A DNA stretch of 64,000 nt from Polyangiaceae bacterium (GTDB taxonomy: Bacteria; Myxococcota_A; Polyangia; Polyangiales; Polyangiaceae): assembly GCA_013361525.1 (NCBI GenBank), contig JABFXY010000114.1, positions 38,984 to 102,983 of the forward strand, in the 5' to 3' direction. Below are positions 1-8,547 of this stretch, piece by piece. Numbering within the stretch: the stretch's first letter is position 1; each line of letters opens with the position of its first letter. The position numbers and the translations under genes are program-made. Under the pieces are notes generated by a model that saw nothing but the letters and a program-made list of their open reading frames with translations, was not told the origin of the DNA and did not search any database.

Positions 1-163
1 GCTCTTCGCCCTCGTAAACCTTCCCCATCCCGCCTTCCCCGATGAGGCGCCGGACGAGGTACTCGCCCATCTGCTCCATGCCCGTGGTGTCCCTAGCGCC
101 GACGGCGCGGTCAGAATCGTCTTCCAGATCGAGAGCTACGGCTTGGCTATAGACGCGCGACAT
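1..163 (-). CDS. Ser/Thr protein kinase, N-terminal fragment
   Basis: Only the first 54 codons are in the window; the gene runs off the left edge. From the ATG at 163 the peptide has a 28-residue acidic leader and then a glycine-rich ATP-binding loop of Hanks-type kinases (YLVRRLIGEGGMGKVYEGEE). A second in-frame ATG at 79 lies directly before the kinase domain and could be the true start. Such kinases phosphorylate Ser/Thr on target proteins and are abundant in myxobacteria. The kinase class is clear from the loop; the catalytic loop and any C-terminal sensor domain cannot be seen. Confidence 0.85.
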   Translation of the reverse strand, partial: MSRVYSQAVALDLEDDSDRAVGARDTTGMEQMGEYLVRRLIGEGGMGKVYEGEE

Positions 164-290
164 GGCCACGGGACCTGGACCCTCGTGACCGTGAGATCGA
201 ATGGCGTGACCGGATTTTTCGTAGCGACGGGGATTCTACGCGGGATTGTGGGGACGTTTCCCGTTTCTTGGCGGAGAGGCCCAAATGAAA

Positions 291-319
291 GGCGGCGGCG
301 ATGGTCACCCACCGCCGCC
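291..319 (-). terminator. Rho-independent terminator of the lipoprotein gene
   Basis: Arms GGCGGCGG (291-298) and CCGCCGCC (312-319) form an 8-bp GC stem with a 13-nt loop. On the minus strand the stem is followed by TTTCATTTGG. It lies 36 nt past the stop codon at 355. The T tract is broken, so efficiency is uncertain. Confidence 0.55.
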
Positions 320-354
320 GATTGCGCTGCACGCCGTTATCCGTGGACGAACGC

Positions 355-1101
355 TCAACCGCCCTGCGGGCATCCGAACGCGCAACCGCCGAACACCACG
401 TCGACGCTGCTCGCGTCCGGATACACGAACGTGACGCTGTCGGCCGTCGCCATGGTGCCCGCGGGCTGACCTGCGCACACACCGTTCTCGTCGTTGCAGA
501 TGCAGGTGCCGTCGCCCGAGTCGCATCGGTCGTAGCCGTAGGCGTTGATGCGCATCTCGCCGGTCGTCGCGATTTCCTGCTGGCAGCTCGGCCCTGCGCC
601 TTCGGTGAAGAAGCACGACCCGGGCATCTCCGCCTGCTTCAAGGCGAGGCCGTACCAGGTCACCTCGATCGTCTCGCCGGCCGGTAGAAGTTGGCTCTCC
701 GGCGGGCAACCTTCGCAGACGAACCCCTCCTCATCCTGCAGCTCGCCGCACGTGAACAGGCAGCTGTGGTCGTACCAAAACGCGAGCTCGTCGTTCGGGT
801 CGATCGAGTCGAGCGAGAATTCGAGGTGCGAGCAGGACAAGGGCATGAAGATGTCGCCGGGGCTCTGGTTGATGAAGCGGATCGTTACCGGCGATCCCGG
901 CGGCGCGTCGTCGAACGGGTCGCAAACATCGTCTCCGCCCCCGCCGCCCCCGGTCGCGTCCGTGCCGCCGGTCGGCGCGCCGCCGGTCGAGACGTCACCA
1001 CCTGCGCCGCCGGCACCGCCGTCGTCGGCAGGTTCGACCGTGCTTTCACAACCAACGGCGAGCGTGAGGAGCGCAAACGAAAGAAAGGCGGTTCGGGACA
1101 T
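355..1101 (-). CDS. Cys-rich surface lipoprotein with Gly/Thr-rich linker
   Basis: Predicted 248-residue lipoprotein. The N-terminus is a short signal peptide (MSRTAFLSFALLTLAVGC) whose lipobox ends at Cys18. A Gly/Thr/Ala-rich low-complexity linker of about 40 residues follows, then a globular part with many cysteines (for example CSHLEF, CLFTCGE, CEGCPPE, CICND) likely to form disulfides outside the cytoplasm. No catalytic motif or named domain is recognisable. The ATG at 1101 is chosen because the signal peptide begins there; the reading frame stays open upstream but its translation is Arg-rich and unlike a protein. The architecture matches other lipoproteins in this window (near 18.6, 19.2, 23.4 and 25.1 kb). 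Confidence 0.8.
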   Translation of the reverse strand: MSRTAFLSFALLTLAVGCESTVEPADDGGAGGAGGDVSTGGAPTGGTDATGGGGGGDDVCDPFDDAPPGSPVTIRFINQSPGDIFMPLSCSHLEFSLDSIDPNDELAFWYDHSCLFTCGELQDEEGFVCEGCPPESQLLPAGETIEVTWYGLALKQAEMPGSCFFTEGAGPSCQQEIATTGEMRINAYGYDRCDSGDGTCICNDENGVCAGQPAGTMATADSVTFVYPDASSVDVVFGGCAFGCPQGG

Positions 1102-1263
1102 GTCGGCCTGGCTCAGCAGCTTTTGTGCCGGCGCATGTTCTTGGAACCGCACACGAAAGGGGACCTTTGCGTGGGTCACTCTGGGCCAAGAGCACACCTC
1201 GCTCCGCCGCTCGCGCCTGCGATCTTGGAGCGGCGCCGGGCCGAGGATAGAGACCCGGCCGCC

Positions 1264-1875
1264 TTGAACAGCGGATCGTCCATCGTCGTCCGCTTCGAAG
1301 CCCTCGAGATCGCGCGCGGGCACGACGGTCTGTTGCGCGGCAAGCCCGAGCCTGTCGTCGCGCTCGGTGTCTACACTTACGGGGAAGACGGCGCGGCGCT
1401 GGCCACCCGGCAGCTGATTCGCGTCCGCTGTCCGCCGCGCCTTCCAGGCGCGTTCGTGCCGTCGCACACGATTCGCCTCCACGCGACGTCCCGCGTGGCC
1501 GACGAAGGGTTTCTTGTCTTCGCGATCGCGCTCGAAGAAGACGCGGGCTCGGACGTGACGAGGAGCTTCGGCGCGCTCGAGCGACCCGAGCGCTTCACCG
1601 CGTGGCGAGAGGAGGACAGCCCGGCGCTCGCGACCTCCCTCCAGCACGTCGCAGGTCTTCGCCCGGGCGTCGCGTCGCCTGTTCGTCTTCTCCTCGACGA
1701 TCAACCCGCCGACGCGATGCGAGCCGACGAGTGGGTCGGCGCGTCTCTCGCGAGGTTCTCGCGCGGGGTACGCCACGCGTCGCACGTACGGATGTCTTTT
1801 CTGTCGGGGGACAAATACAACGACTGGACCGCGCGACTACGCGTGTTGGTCCGAACAGGACGGCTCGACGACTGA
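1264..1875 (+). CDS. Hypothetical protein
   Basis: A 203-residue reading frame with the GC-rich third positions typical of real genes here. TTG at 1264 is the proposed start because the frame upstream looks like a shadow of the divergent lipoprotein gene; the start is uncertain. The product has alternating short hydrophobic strands (IVVRFEALEI, VVALGVYTY, GFLVFAIALEE) suggesting a beta-rich soluble domain. No signal peptide, membrane segment or catalytic motif is visible. It ends 20 nt before the methyltransferase ATG, so the two may be co-transcribed. I do not recognise the family. Confidence 0.5.
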   Translation: MNSGSSIVVRFEALEIARGHDGLLRGKPEPVVALGVYTYGEDGAALATRQLIRVRCPPRLPGAFVPSHTIRLHATSRVADEGFLVFAIALEEDAGSDVTRSFGALERPERFTAWREEDSPALATSLQHVAGLRPGVASPVRLLLDDQPADAMRADEWVGASLARFSRGVRHASHVRMSFLSGDKYNDWTARLRVLVRTGRLDD

Positions 1876-1895
1876 GTCGTCGCGACGCTGCGAGC

Positions 1896-2684
1896 ATGCC
1901 TCCCAAACCCTCCGTCAACGATCCGGTTCTCGGCCCTCTCACCGACGATCTGCTCACGCCCGACGTTCGCGTTTACCAGCGCCTCGACGGACATCGGTTC
2001 TCCTCCGACGACGTCGCGACGGCATTCGTCGCGTGGTCCACCTGTCCCGAGCCGAGCCGTGTGCTCGACCTCGGTTGTGGGCTCGGGTCGGTGCTGTTGC
2101 TCCTCGCCTGGAAGATGCCCGAGGCGAGCCTCGTCGGGATCGAGGTCCAGGACGTGAGCTTTGCCCTCCTCGAGCGAAACGTCGCCCGCAACGGCCTGTC
2201 GTCGCGCGTGTCGATTCGTCACGGCGATCTGCGCGACCCCGAAGCGTCGAGCAACCTCGGAACGGGCTTCGATCTGGTCACCGGCACGCCTCCGTATTTC
2301 CCACCCGGTGCGGCGATCGACGCGGACGATGCGCAGCGCGCACACGCGCGGATCGAATACCGCGGCGGCGTCGAGGCCTACGTTGCGGCGGCGGCGCCTC
2401 GGCTCGCGCCGCACGGCACGTTCGTATTGTGCGGGGACGCGCGCGCGAGCTCGCGCGTCGACGTCGCAGCGAACCATCACGGGCTCTGCGTCCGGGCGCG
2501 CTGCGATGTCTTTCCGCGTGCGGGTGCGCAGGCGCTCTTTGCGATCTGGACCCTCGGCTTCGAGGCACGAGCGCTCGAGGTCTCGAGCATGACGCTGCGA
2601 GACGGCGCGGGCATGCCGACCGAAGACGCGGATCGGCTTCGCATGTTCTCGGGCTTCCCGTCGCTCGCCGCCAAGTCTGGTTAG
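1896..2684 (+). CDS. tRNA1(Val) A37 N6-methyltransferase-like protein (TrmN6 family)
   Basis: Predicted SAM-dependent methyltransferase of 262 residues. The SAM loop is VLDLGCGLGSVLLLLA near residue 53, followed by an acidic strand end (GIEVQ) and the catalytic-type tetrapeptide in VTGTPPYFPPG, the (N/D/T)PPY motif of N6-adenine methyltransferases. An N-terminal RVYQRLDGHRFSSDD segment resembles the Q-x-DG-hRFs-D block of TrmN6/YfiC, which methylates A37 of tRNA-Val. The TPPY in place of NPPY is a modest deviation. Substrate assignment is by family resemblance. It converges with the hydrolase gene ending at 2695, leaving a 10-nt gap. Confidence 0.75.
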   Translation: MPPKPSVNDPVLGPLTDDLLTPDVRVYQRLDGHRFSSDDVATAFVAWSTCPEPSRVLDLGCGLGSVLLLLAWKMPEASLVGIEVQDVSFALLERNVARNGLSSRVSIRHGDLRDPEASSNLGTGFDLVTGTPPYFPPGAAIDADDAQRAHARIEYRGGVEAYVAAAAPRLAPHGTFVLCGDARASSRVDVAANHHGLCVRARCDVFPRAGAQALFAIWTLGFEARALEVSSMTLRDGAGMPTEDADRLRMFSGFPSLAAKSG

Positions 2685-2694
2685 AGCAGCGGCC

Positions 2695-3597
2695 TCAGTT
2701 CGTCGGCTTCGGCGCTCCGAGCGTCACCGTCTGGCCGCCGCTCTTCGATGGCAGCGCGCGCTCGTCGAGCCACGCGAACACTTCGCCGAAGACGCGATCG
2801 CCTTCCGCGATGTTGCCGTGTGTGCATCCGGGCATCTCGAAATAGGCGGACGGGACGCCCGCTTTCTCGAGACGCGCCGCGCCTCCTTTCATGCGCGGCG
2901 GCACGTCGAGTGAGCACGACATCGTGGCGACCGCGCGCACGTTTTTCAGCTTGTCGACCGAAGGATCTTTCGGCGAGCCCATCAGCACGATGCGCTGGTA
3001 CCGCTCGGGCCAGCGCTCCGCGAGACGCTCGGCAATCGACGCGCCCTGCGAATATCCAATCAGCGTGATGCCTTCGGGCGGGATCGATTCGACGCCTGCC
3101 GCGACGAGCGCCGCTTCGATCCGCGCGTGTTGGGTTTCCGTGCCGGCAGCGAACGTATGAAAGCCCGGCGAGCCCGCGCACGGCTTGTCACCGTCGATCG
3201 CGACGACACCTCCTGCTGCGCGCGCCGTCTCGGTGAACGAGGCGAGATACGCGTACGCATTCGAGCAAACACCGGGCAAAAAGACGGTGAGGATGGGGCG
3301 CTTGGTTTTGCCACGCACCATCGACGCGGGCAGATCGCCGGCGACCGCGATCTGCTCGACCTTCGCCGGGCCGGGCACCTCCTCGAGTGGAGTGGAAGCG
3401 CTCGGCGCCGGCGTCGCTTCGGCGACGTTCTGCGACGACGCCGTCCCCGAAGCCGGAGCTTCGACGTGTGATGGAACCGGTTCGGTGCCAATGGTCCGGT
3501 CCGCTTCGCGACGATCGCTATCCGGCCCACCCGCGCATCCGGTGAGGACCGCTACGAAGAAGACGAGCCTCGGGATCATGCGGCGACATCGTCCCAT
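2695..3597 (-). CDS. Alpha/beta-hydrolase lipoprotein
   Basis: 300 residues from the ATG at 3597; an ATG at 3579 is a plausible alternative. A signal peptide rich in Arg at its start (MGRCRRMIPRLVFFVAVLTGC) ends in an LTGC lipobox. After a Pro/Ala-rich spacer comes an esterase-type alpha/beta-hydrolase: VFLPGVCSNAYAY resembles an oxyanion-hole region, GYSQGASIAERLAERW carries the G-x-S-x-G nucleophile, and CTHGN near the end supplies the likely catalytic His. Serine hydrolase activity on an ester or peptide in the periplasm or outer membrane is inferred; the substrate is unknown. It starts 47 nt downstream of the Hsp70-like gene on the same strand. Confidence 0.75.
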   Translation of the reverse strand: MGRCRRMIPRLVFFVAVLTGCAGGPDSDRREADRTIGTEPVPSHVEAPASGTASSQNVAEATPAPSASTPLEEVPGPAKVEQIAVAGDLPASMVRGKTKRPILTVFLPGVCSNAYAYLASFTETARAAGGVVAIDGDKPCAGSPGFHTFAAGTETQHARIEAALVAAGVESIPPEGITLIGYSQGASIAERLAERWPERYQRIVLMGSPKDPSVDKLKNVRAVATMSCSLDVPPRMKGGAARLEKAGVPSAYFEMPGCTHGNIAEGDRVFGEVFAWLDERALPSKSGGQTVTLGAPKPTN

Positions 3598-3644
3598 CGA
3601 AGAGAAGTGTGACGCCGAGCCGCCTCGAGGGCTCGCCCAGGTGT

Positions 3645-4925
3645 CTACGCGGCTGCGAGCTCGCGGGCGCGCCGCGCGAGACCGACGACGACCGAGTGAA
3701 AGCTCCGCATCCTGCGTACGCCCGCGTTCGGTAGCCGTGACGTGATGGCCGACGTCACGAGCGGCATCTTCGAGGTTCCGCCGGTGAGGCAAACGATATC
3801 CACGTCACCCGGCGCGAGCCCGGCGACCTCGAGCGTCTTGTCGAGCGAGCCGACGATGGCCTGCACCTGTCGTTCGCTCGAGCGCTCCAGCTCGGCGCGC
3901 GTCGCCTTCGCGTTCACGGCGAGGCTCGGCTCCGGGATATCGAGCACCGTCTCGTCCACATCGGAGAGCCGTCGCTTCGTCGCCTCGACCGCCTCGTAGA
4001 GCGAGAAGCCGAGGCCATCCTCGACGAGCGCGACGAACCGTTCGAGGCGCGGCCGATCTTCGCGATCGACCAAGCCCGAGCGAATGTTCTCGAGGAGCGA
4101 AAGGACGCGACCGCGATCGGCGACCGTCAGATCGGCGGGGGAGGCGAGCAGCTCGACGAGGAGCAGGGGCATGTCGAGCTCGTTTTTTCCGAAGGGCATT
4201 CGGTACCGCGCGCGCGATCCGAAATGTGGTGCGACCGCGGTTCGGACGAGCGCCCCGTCGATGGCGTCACCCGCGACCGGGACACCGCCGACGGCCAAGA
4301 CGTCACGTGCCTCGAAGCCCTCACGCTTCATCCTCACGATCGTGAAGTCGCTCGTGCCGCCGCCGAGATCGGCGACGAGCACGACGCGGGGCTCCGTGAG
4401 ATCTTCGGCGAAGTCGTACGCGGCGGCGACGGGCTCGGGGCAAAACGAGATGTCTTCGAAGCCTGCCAGTCGCGCGGCGGCGGCGAGCCGCTCCTCCGCG
4501 AGCTGGTCGTCGTCGGGGTCGTTCGAGAACCGCGCAGGACGGCCGAGCACGACGCGGCGAACATCCACTTCGAAGTGAGCGCAGGCGCGCTCACGCATCG
4601 CTCGAAGGAACGCGCCGATGAGGTCCTCGAGCGTGGCCTGCCTCGAGCCGATGGTCGTCTTTGTGAACGTCCGCGAGGGCAGGTGCCGCTTGATGGAGCG
4701 AATCAGCCGGCCCCGAAACCCGTCTTCGACGAGCGCGCGGATGGCGCGGCTGCCGAACTCCGCGCGTTGCTCGGGCGAGAAGTACAGCGCCGTTTGGAGG
4801 ATCGTCGCGTCGCGCGCCCCGTCGTCGAGCGGGATCGGATCGAAGACGTGATCCGCGGATGCGGCCGCGAGGAGGGAATTGCTGGTACCGAAGTCGATCG
4901 CGAAAATCGTGGGTTTCGTCGGCAT
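3645..4925 (-). CDS. Hsp70-family chaperone-like protein, YegD type
   Basis: 426 residues, about the length of the ATPase-only Hsp70 relatives such as E. coli YegD and much shorter than DnaK. Phosphate loop 1 is DFGTSNS (residues 11-17), phosphate loop 2 is VADLGGGTSDF, and the adenosine motif is CLTGGTSKMP near the C-terminus. The substrate-binding beta domain of DnaK is absent. The ATG at 4925 is preceded by GGAGGTGACC, a strong ribosome binding site, so the in-frame ATG at 4937 is unlikely. Family members are cytoplasmic ATP-binding proteins with poorly defined clients. It precedes the hydrolase lipoprotein on the same strand. Confidence 0.85.
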   Translation of the reverse strand: MPTKPTIFAIDFGTSNSLLAAASADHVFDPIPLDDGARDATILQTALYFSPEQRAEFGSRAIRALVEDGFRGRLIRSIKRHLPSRTFTKTTIGSRQATLEDLIGAFLRAMRERACAHFEVDVRRVVLGRPARFSNDPDDDQLAEERLAAAARLAGFEDISFCPEPVAAAYDFAEDLTEPRVVLVADLGGGTSDFTIVRMKREGFEARDVLAVGGVPVAGDAIDGALVRTAVAPHFGSRARYRMPFGKNELDMPLLLVELLASPADLTVADRGRVLSLLENIRSGLVDREDRPRLERFVALVEDGLGFSLYEAVEATKRRLSDVDETVLDIPEPSLAVNAKATRAELERSSERQVQAIVGSLDKTLEVAGLAPGDVDIVCLTGGTSKMPLVTSAITSRLPNAGVRRMRSFHSVVVGLARRARELAAA

Positions 4926-5131
4926 GGTCACCTCCAATTGCGCGCCTCCGACCCTCGGAGACGGGCTCGTTGGTGACGGACGATCCTCTTCATATTCGAC
5001 AGCTTTACGAGCTGCTCTTTTTGCACTAGGGTCCCGCTGGATATCGGGATGTCCGCGAAATGACGTTCGCGACCCGAATCGAGCTTCTGCGGTGGAGCGG
5101 CGCGCGGTGGAACGCCGCGCTGGCCTCGACG

Positions 5132-6460
5132 CTAAGGCGCTTCGTTGGCGCGCTCCGTCGTCGGCGCGAGGATCGCGCGACCGAGCGCTTGGCCGAGTGA
5201 CGCGAGCAGCGGGCGCGTGACTTCGTCGTAGCCGTAATCGTCATCGTTGAGCACGCCGTCCGGGTTCGAATAGACGGTGGCCGTCACGAAGAAGCCGCGA
5301 CCCGACTCGGTGTCTTTGATGAACGCATTCTCCAGGTGGAAGCCGTATGCGCGCCCCGACTTCGCGATGTAGACGAGCCGATCGGCCGGCAACACTTCGA
5401 GCAGACCCGGTGACAGCGGACCATGCTCGGCCGCGCGCTTTTGCGCGCGAAGGTTCTGGGTCATCGCCGACACGATGTGTTTGCGCTGCGCCTCGCTGAG
5501 CCCGAGGTCGATCCCTTCCGGTCGCCCCGGGAACAACAGCGACACGTTCACGCGCTGAAGATCGTGTAGCGACACGTAGTTCTTCGTCGCGAAGCTCAGC
5601 GGCTCTTCGACGAGGCCCTTGCGGTCTTTGTACGCCGTCCCGACGAGGAGGTTCGTCGCGGGCGTCGGCGCAGGCTCGAAGTCGCTCTTTCGCTTCGGAA
5701 TCGTGATCGGCTTCTTCCCCGGCGGCAGCAGCACCGTGCGCAGCGTCGTGCGTGACTGATCTGCGGGGGCGCTCATTCGATGATGAAATCGCACCGAGGC
5801 AAGGCCGAGCTTGGCCATGTCCTCGTTGAGCTCGCGGTGCCCGACGATGTCGTAAAGGCGGTTGTACGAGTCGTTGTCGGAGTAGGAGAGCATCTTCGAG
5901 ATCTCCTCTCCGACGCGCAGCTTCTCGTGCTTCTTCTTGCCGTCGGCCCGGCGCTCTTTGTCGTCCTCGTCCTCTTCAGGGGGCTCGCAGCCGGGGCGGT
6001 CTTCACGGCACCGCTCGATCTTGGTCGCGAGATTGACGTCCGAGCCGATCTTCTGCGACAGCGTCCGCAGCGCGGAGATCGCGAGAAGCGTCTTGATCGC
6101 GCTCGCGGGGTAGAAGTACTCGGCGTCGGCGCGGAGCTCGTGCGACTCGAAGGTGCCTTCCGGGGTGACGATCGTCACGAGGATCTGCAAGCGCAGATTC
6201 GGCGCGTCGGCGAGCCAGTCGGCCCAACGCGGGTCCGCGGCTCGAAGCGTCGTGTCGAGCCACGTGTCGGCGGCAGGTGCCGGCGGCGCCGCCGACGCGG
6301 ACGGTTCGGCAGCGATCGCCGTCGCCGTCGCAGCGGGCGGCGTCACCGGGACCGGAACCGTCGCGGCGCTCGCGGCGTCGAGCACCGACCGATCCTCGGG
6401 ACCGCAGGACATGGTCAGCGCGCAGAGCAGGCCACACAACATCCCCCCGACCCGACTCAT
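5132..6460 (-). CDS. Serine hydrolase of the beta-lactamase/DD-peptidase fold, lipoprotein
   Basis: 442 residues. A lipoprotein signal ends at LTMSC (Cys19), followed by a Pro/Ala/Thr spacer. The penicillin-interacting triad is intact: SAIK at 120-123 (SxxK), SDN at 194-196, and a KSG in AKSGRAYG near residue 365. A charged Glu/Asp/Lys insertion lies at about 162-180 between the first two motifs. The family includes class A beta-lactamases and D-Ala-D-Ala peptidases; the 442-residue length and the insertion argue against a simple beta-lactamase, so cell-wall peptidase or related activity is more likely but unproven. Its ATG overlaps the stop of the upstream gene by 4 nt (ATGA), implying coupled translation. 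Confidence 0.8.
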   Translation of the reverse strand: MSRVGGMLCGLLCALTMSCGPEDRSVLDAASAATVPVPVTPPAATATAIAAEPSASAAPPAPAADTWLDTTLRAADPRWADWLADAPNLRLQILVTIVTPEGTFESHELRADAEYFYPASAIKTLLAISALRTLSQKIGSDVNLATKIERCREDRPGCEPPEEDEDDKERRADGKKKHEKLRVGEEISKMLSYSDNDSYNRLYDIVGHRELNEDMAKLGLASVRFHHRMSAPADQSRTTLRTVLLPPGKKPITIPKRKSDFEPAPTPATNLLVGTAYKDRKGLVEEPLSFATKNYVSLHDLQRVNVSLLFPGRPEGIDLGLSEAQRKHIVSAMTQNLRAQKRAAEHGPLSPGLLEVLPADRLVYIAKSGRAYGFHLENAFIKDTESGRGFFVTATVYSNPDGVLNDDDYGYDEVTRPLLASLGQALGRAILAPTTERANEAP

Positions 6461-7068
6461 TGCGCGACCTGCCCCTCGAGCGACGCGCCCTTCTTCGCGC
6501 TGGTTTTCGTCCGTTTGAGCTTCGCTTTCGCGGCCGCGTATTTCCCCTCTTCGACCGGCTGACCGCGGGCCCATCTTCGCATCTGCGGGACGATCACGTT
6601 CTCCCACGCGACGTCGAGGCGAAGCGTGATGAAGTCCGCGTAGAGCGCGTCGAGGATCGTCTCGAGCGACTCGGTCAGGCGCATGCGCTCGTACAGCGCT
6701 TCGTATTTGTCGTCCTGGGACTTGAGCTGCGCGGGGATCTTCAGCGACGCGATCGCCAGCGTGTCCGCATTCATCTTCCAGCCGTACTCGAGCTCGCCCC
6801 ACACGAGGCGCAGCTTGGTCTGCTTCGGCAGCTTGCCCTGGCGCAGCGCTTGTTTTGCTTCGGGCGCGAGACCGGGCGTGGAGCTCTTCACGCGGGTCTC
6901 CTCTGCCTCGCTCGCGAGCGTCAGCTCCGACTCGAGCCACAGGGCGCAAGCATCGGCGTTCGTGGGGCGCAGGTTCGTTTCGTAGAGCTCGCTCTCGAAC
7001 CAGAGCCACAGCAGGAACTCTCGTCCGACGAAACGATTCAGCTCGACGAGCTCGGCGAGGTCTTTCAC
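6457..7068 (-). CDS. Conserved protein coupled to the RdgC-like gene
   Basis: 203 residues, starting at a GTG that overlaps the stop of the RdgC-like gene by 4 nt (GTGA), and itself overlapping the serine hydrolase by 4 nt. The N-terminus contains RFVGREFLLWLWFESE, followed by a charged soluble domain ending in a Lys/Ala-rich basic tail that could bind nucleic acid. No catalytic motif is seen. The tight coupling suggests it works with the RdgC-like protein, perhaps supplying the part missing from that short homologue; this is inference. Confidence 0.7.
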   Translation of the reverse strand: MKDLAELVELNRFVGREFLLWLWFESELYETNLRPTNADACALWLESELTLASEAEETRVKSSTPGLAPEAKQALRQGKLPKQTKLRLVWGELEYGWKMNADTLAIASLKIPAQLKSQDDKYEALYERMRLTESLETILDALYADFITLRLDVAWENVIVPQMRRWARGQPVEEGKYAAAKAKLKRTKTSAKKGASLEGQVAQ

Positions 7069-7694
7069 GACGCGACCTCCATGGTGGCGAGGGACGTCGC
7101 TTCGAGCGCCGCGAATGCGCGCTGCTCTTCGGCGACGAGGCCACGTCGATCGGCCGCGGTGCCGGGGCTCTCGACGAGCAATCGCAGCTTGAAGGTCCGC
7201 TCGAACAGCTCCTGCACGAGCTCGTGGGTCTTGTTCGAATGACTGAAGAAGAAGGCCACCCCGTCGTTCACGTTCCACACGAGATCGTAGCTCTTCGTGA
7301 CGGGGACGAGCTGCCGCCGGAGCTTTTTCAGCACCATGACCTTGAGATCCGCCTTGGCCTTGCGGCCGAGCCGCTCGAGGCTCTTCTTCTCGAGCAGCTT
7401 CTCTTCGGCCTCCCGAAGGTGGGCCTTGAGCAGAGGGCCGGGGACGACCCATCGGTCCACCCGCATGGCGAGCGTCAGGTATTCGTTGAAGAAGACCTTC
7501 TCGTGGTCGAGCTCGGTATCGAACGGGTCTTCGACGCTCGTCCAACCGTGGCGCTCGGCCACGTCGTCATCCGGCAACAGTGGCTGAATGACCGAGGCGC
7601 GAATGCGCTTCATCGAGCTGCCCGCGAGATCGTCGGGTACGTCGCCGACGACGAAAAAACGCGAGAAGGTGAGGCTTCCTCGTAGTGCTCCCAA
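7065..7694 (-). CDS. RdgC-like recombination-associated protein
   Basis: 209 residues. LTFSRFFVVGDVPDD near the start, GWTSVEDPFD, the VVPGPLLKAHL segment and a following Lys/Glu-rich helix match the N-terminal region of RdgC, a ring-forming DNA-binding protein that limits RecA loading in E. coli. E. coli RdgC is about 300 residues, so this product is short and lacks an obvious counterpart of the C-terminal third. The start is TTG at 7694, the only initiator upstream of the conserved block. First gene of a three-gene coupled operon with the two genes that follow on the minus strand. Assignment rests on motif resemblance only. Confidence 0.65.
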   Translation of the reverse strand: MGALRGSLTFSRFFVVGDVPDDLAGSSMKRIRASVIQPLLPDDDVAERHGWTSVEDPFDTELDHEKVFFNEYLTLAMRVDRWVVPGPLLKAHLREAEEKLLEKKSLERLGRKAKADLKVMVLKKLRRQLVPVTKSYDLVWNVNDGVAFFFSHSNKTHELVQELFERTFKLRLLVESPGTAADRRGLVAEEQRAFAALEATSLATMEVAS

Positions 7695-7799
7695 GATGGG
7701 CGGGGACTACGAGCGCATGGCCGCGAAGGCAAGCACTGCCAACACCGCACAACTGAGCGCATCGTTGACCGCGGCTTTCGCGAGACACAAGTTGGAGCG

Positions 7800-8312
7800 G
7801 TGGCTGGCTGGCTCCCCATCGGGCGGATCGGCGACGTGCCGATTCGCATCCACTTCAGCGCGTTCTTGGGCGCGCTGTTCTTCAGCGGGTTCCGGTTCGC
7901 GCCGGGCGCGTGGCTGGGTTTCCTCGTCGTCATCCTCGTCCACGAGCTCGGGCACGCGCTCATCGTGAAGAAGACGCGCAAGGAGCTGCTCGGCGTCGAC
8001 ATTCACGCCATCGGCGGCGAGTGTCGTTGGGCGGGACGTGCGACGCCGCTCGAGCGAGCGCTGATCGCATGGGGCGGCGTCTGGGCTCAGCTCGCGCTTT
8101 TGGTGATCGCGCTGCCGCTCTACTACCTCGTCGCGGCGCGCCTCGGCTCGTTCGGGATCCAGTTCTTCTACGCGCTGAGTTTCCAGAGCCTGATCCTCGC
8201 GGCCATCAACCTCTTGCCGATCCCACCGCTCGACGGCGCGGAAGCGTGGAAGCTGCCGGGGTTGCTCTTCGAGCGCTACAAGAAGCGACGCTCCCCGGGG
8301 TTCAGGGCTTGA
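7800..8312 (+). CDS. M50-family site-2-type membrane metalloprotease
   Basis: 170 residues starting at GTG 7800, with GGAG a few nt upstream. The zinc motif HELGH sits inside the membrane segment LGFLVVILVHELGHALIV, and a second motif, NLLPIPPLDGAEAW, supplies the Asp ligand (LDG), as in small site-2 proteases. Further hydrophobic segments lie at residues about 15-35, 95-115 and 120-140. Members cleave substrates within the membrane; the substrate here is unknown. There is no PDZ domain. Its 3' end overlaps the convergent small lipoprotein gene by 11 nt. Confidence 0.85.
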   Translation: MAGWLPIGRIGDVPIRIHFSAFLGALFFSGFRFAPGAWLGFLVVILVHELGHALIVKKTRKELLGVDIHAIGGECRWAGRATPLERALIAWGGVWAQLALLVIALPLYYLVAARLGSFGIQFFYALSFQSLILAAINLLPIPPLDGAEAWKLPGLLFERYKKRRSPGFRA

Positions 8313-8547
8313 TGCAGCGGAGCTGCGCCGGAGCGGTCTCGAGGATCTCGCAGCGGTTCGGCGCGCGGCAGTTCGCTGCGTCGCACGCCATCTCGCGCGA
8401 GTTGTAGCACTGGCCGTTCACGACGACTTGATCCGGTGTGCACGTCGGCGCGCTTCGAGACCCTTCGGTGGTCGCGCCGCACGCTGCGGTGAGCACGGTG
8501 CAGGGCACGATCAGGATCGCGTACGCGACGATTCGGCGGGCTAACAA
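8302..8547 (-). CDS. Small Cys-rich lipoprotein
   Basis: 81 residues from TTG 8547, preceded by TGAGG at a 5-nt spacing. A signal peptide (ARRIVAYAILIVPCTVLTAAC) ends in the lipobox TAAC. The mature part has six or seven cysteines in a short span (CTPDQ, CYNSRE, CDAANC, CEI, CIKP), suggesting a disulfide-stabilised exported domain. It overlaps the upstream membrane protein gene by 7 nt, so translation is probably coupled. Function unknown. Confidence 0.65.
   Translation of the reverse strand: MLARRIVAYAILIVPCTVLTAACGATTEGSRSAPTCTPDQVVVNGQCYNSREMACDAANCRAPNRCEILETAPAQLRCIKP

Noticed and set aside
355..1785. A 476-residue minus-strand open frame covering the lipoprotein and upstream sequence
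   Set aside because: Only the last 248 residues, from the ATG at 1101, begin with a signal peptide and look like a protein. The upstream part is Arg-rich and lies opposite a plausible plus-strand gene.
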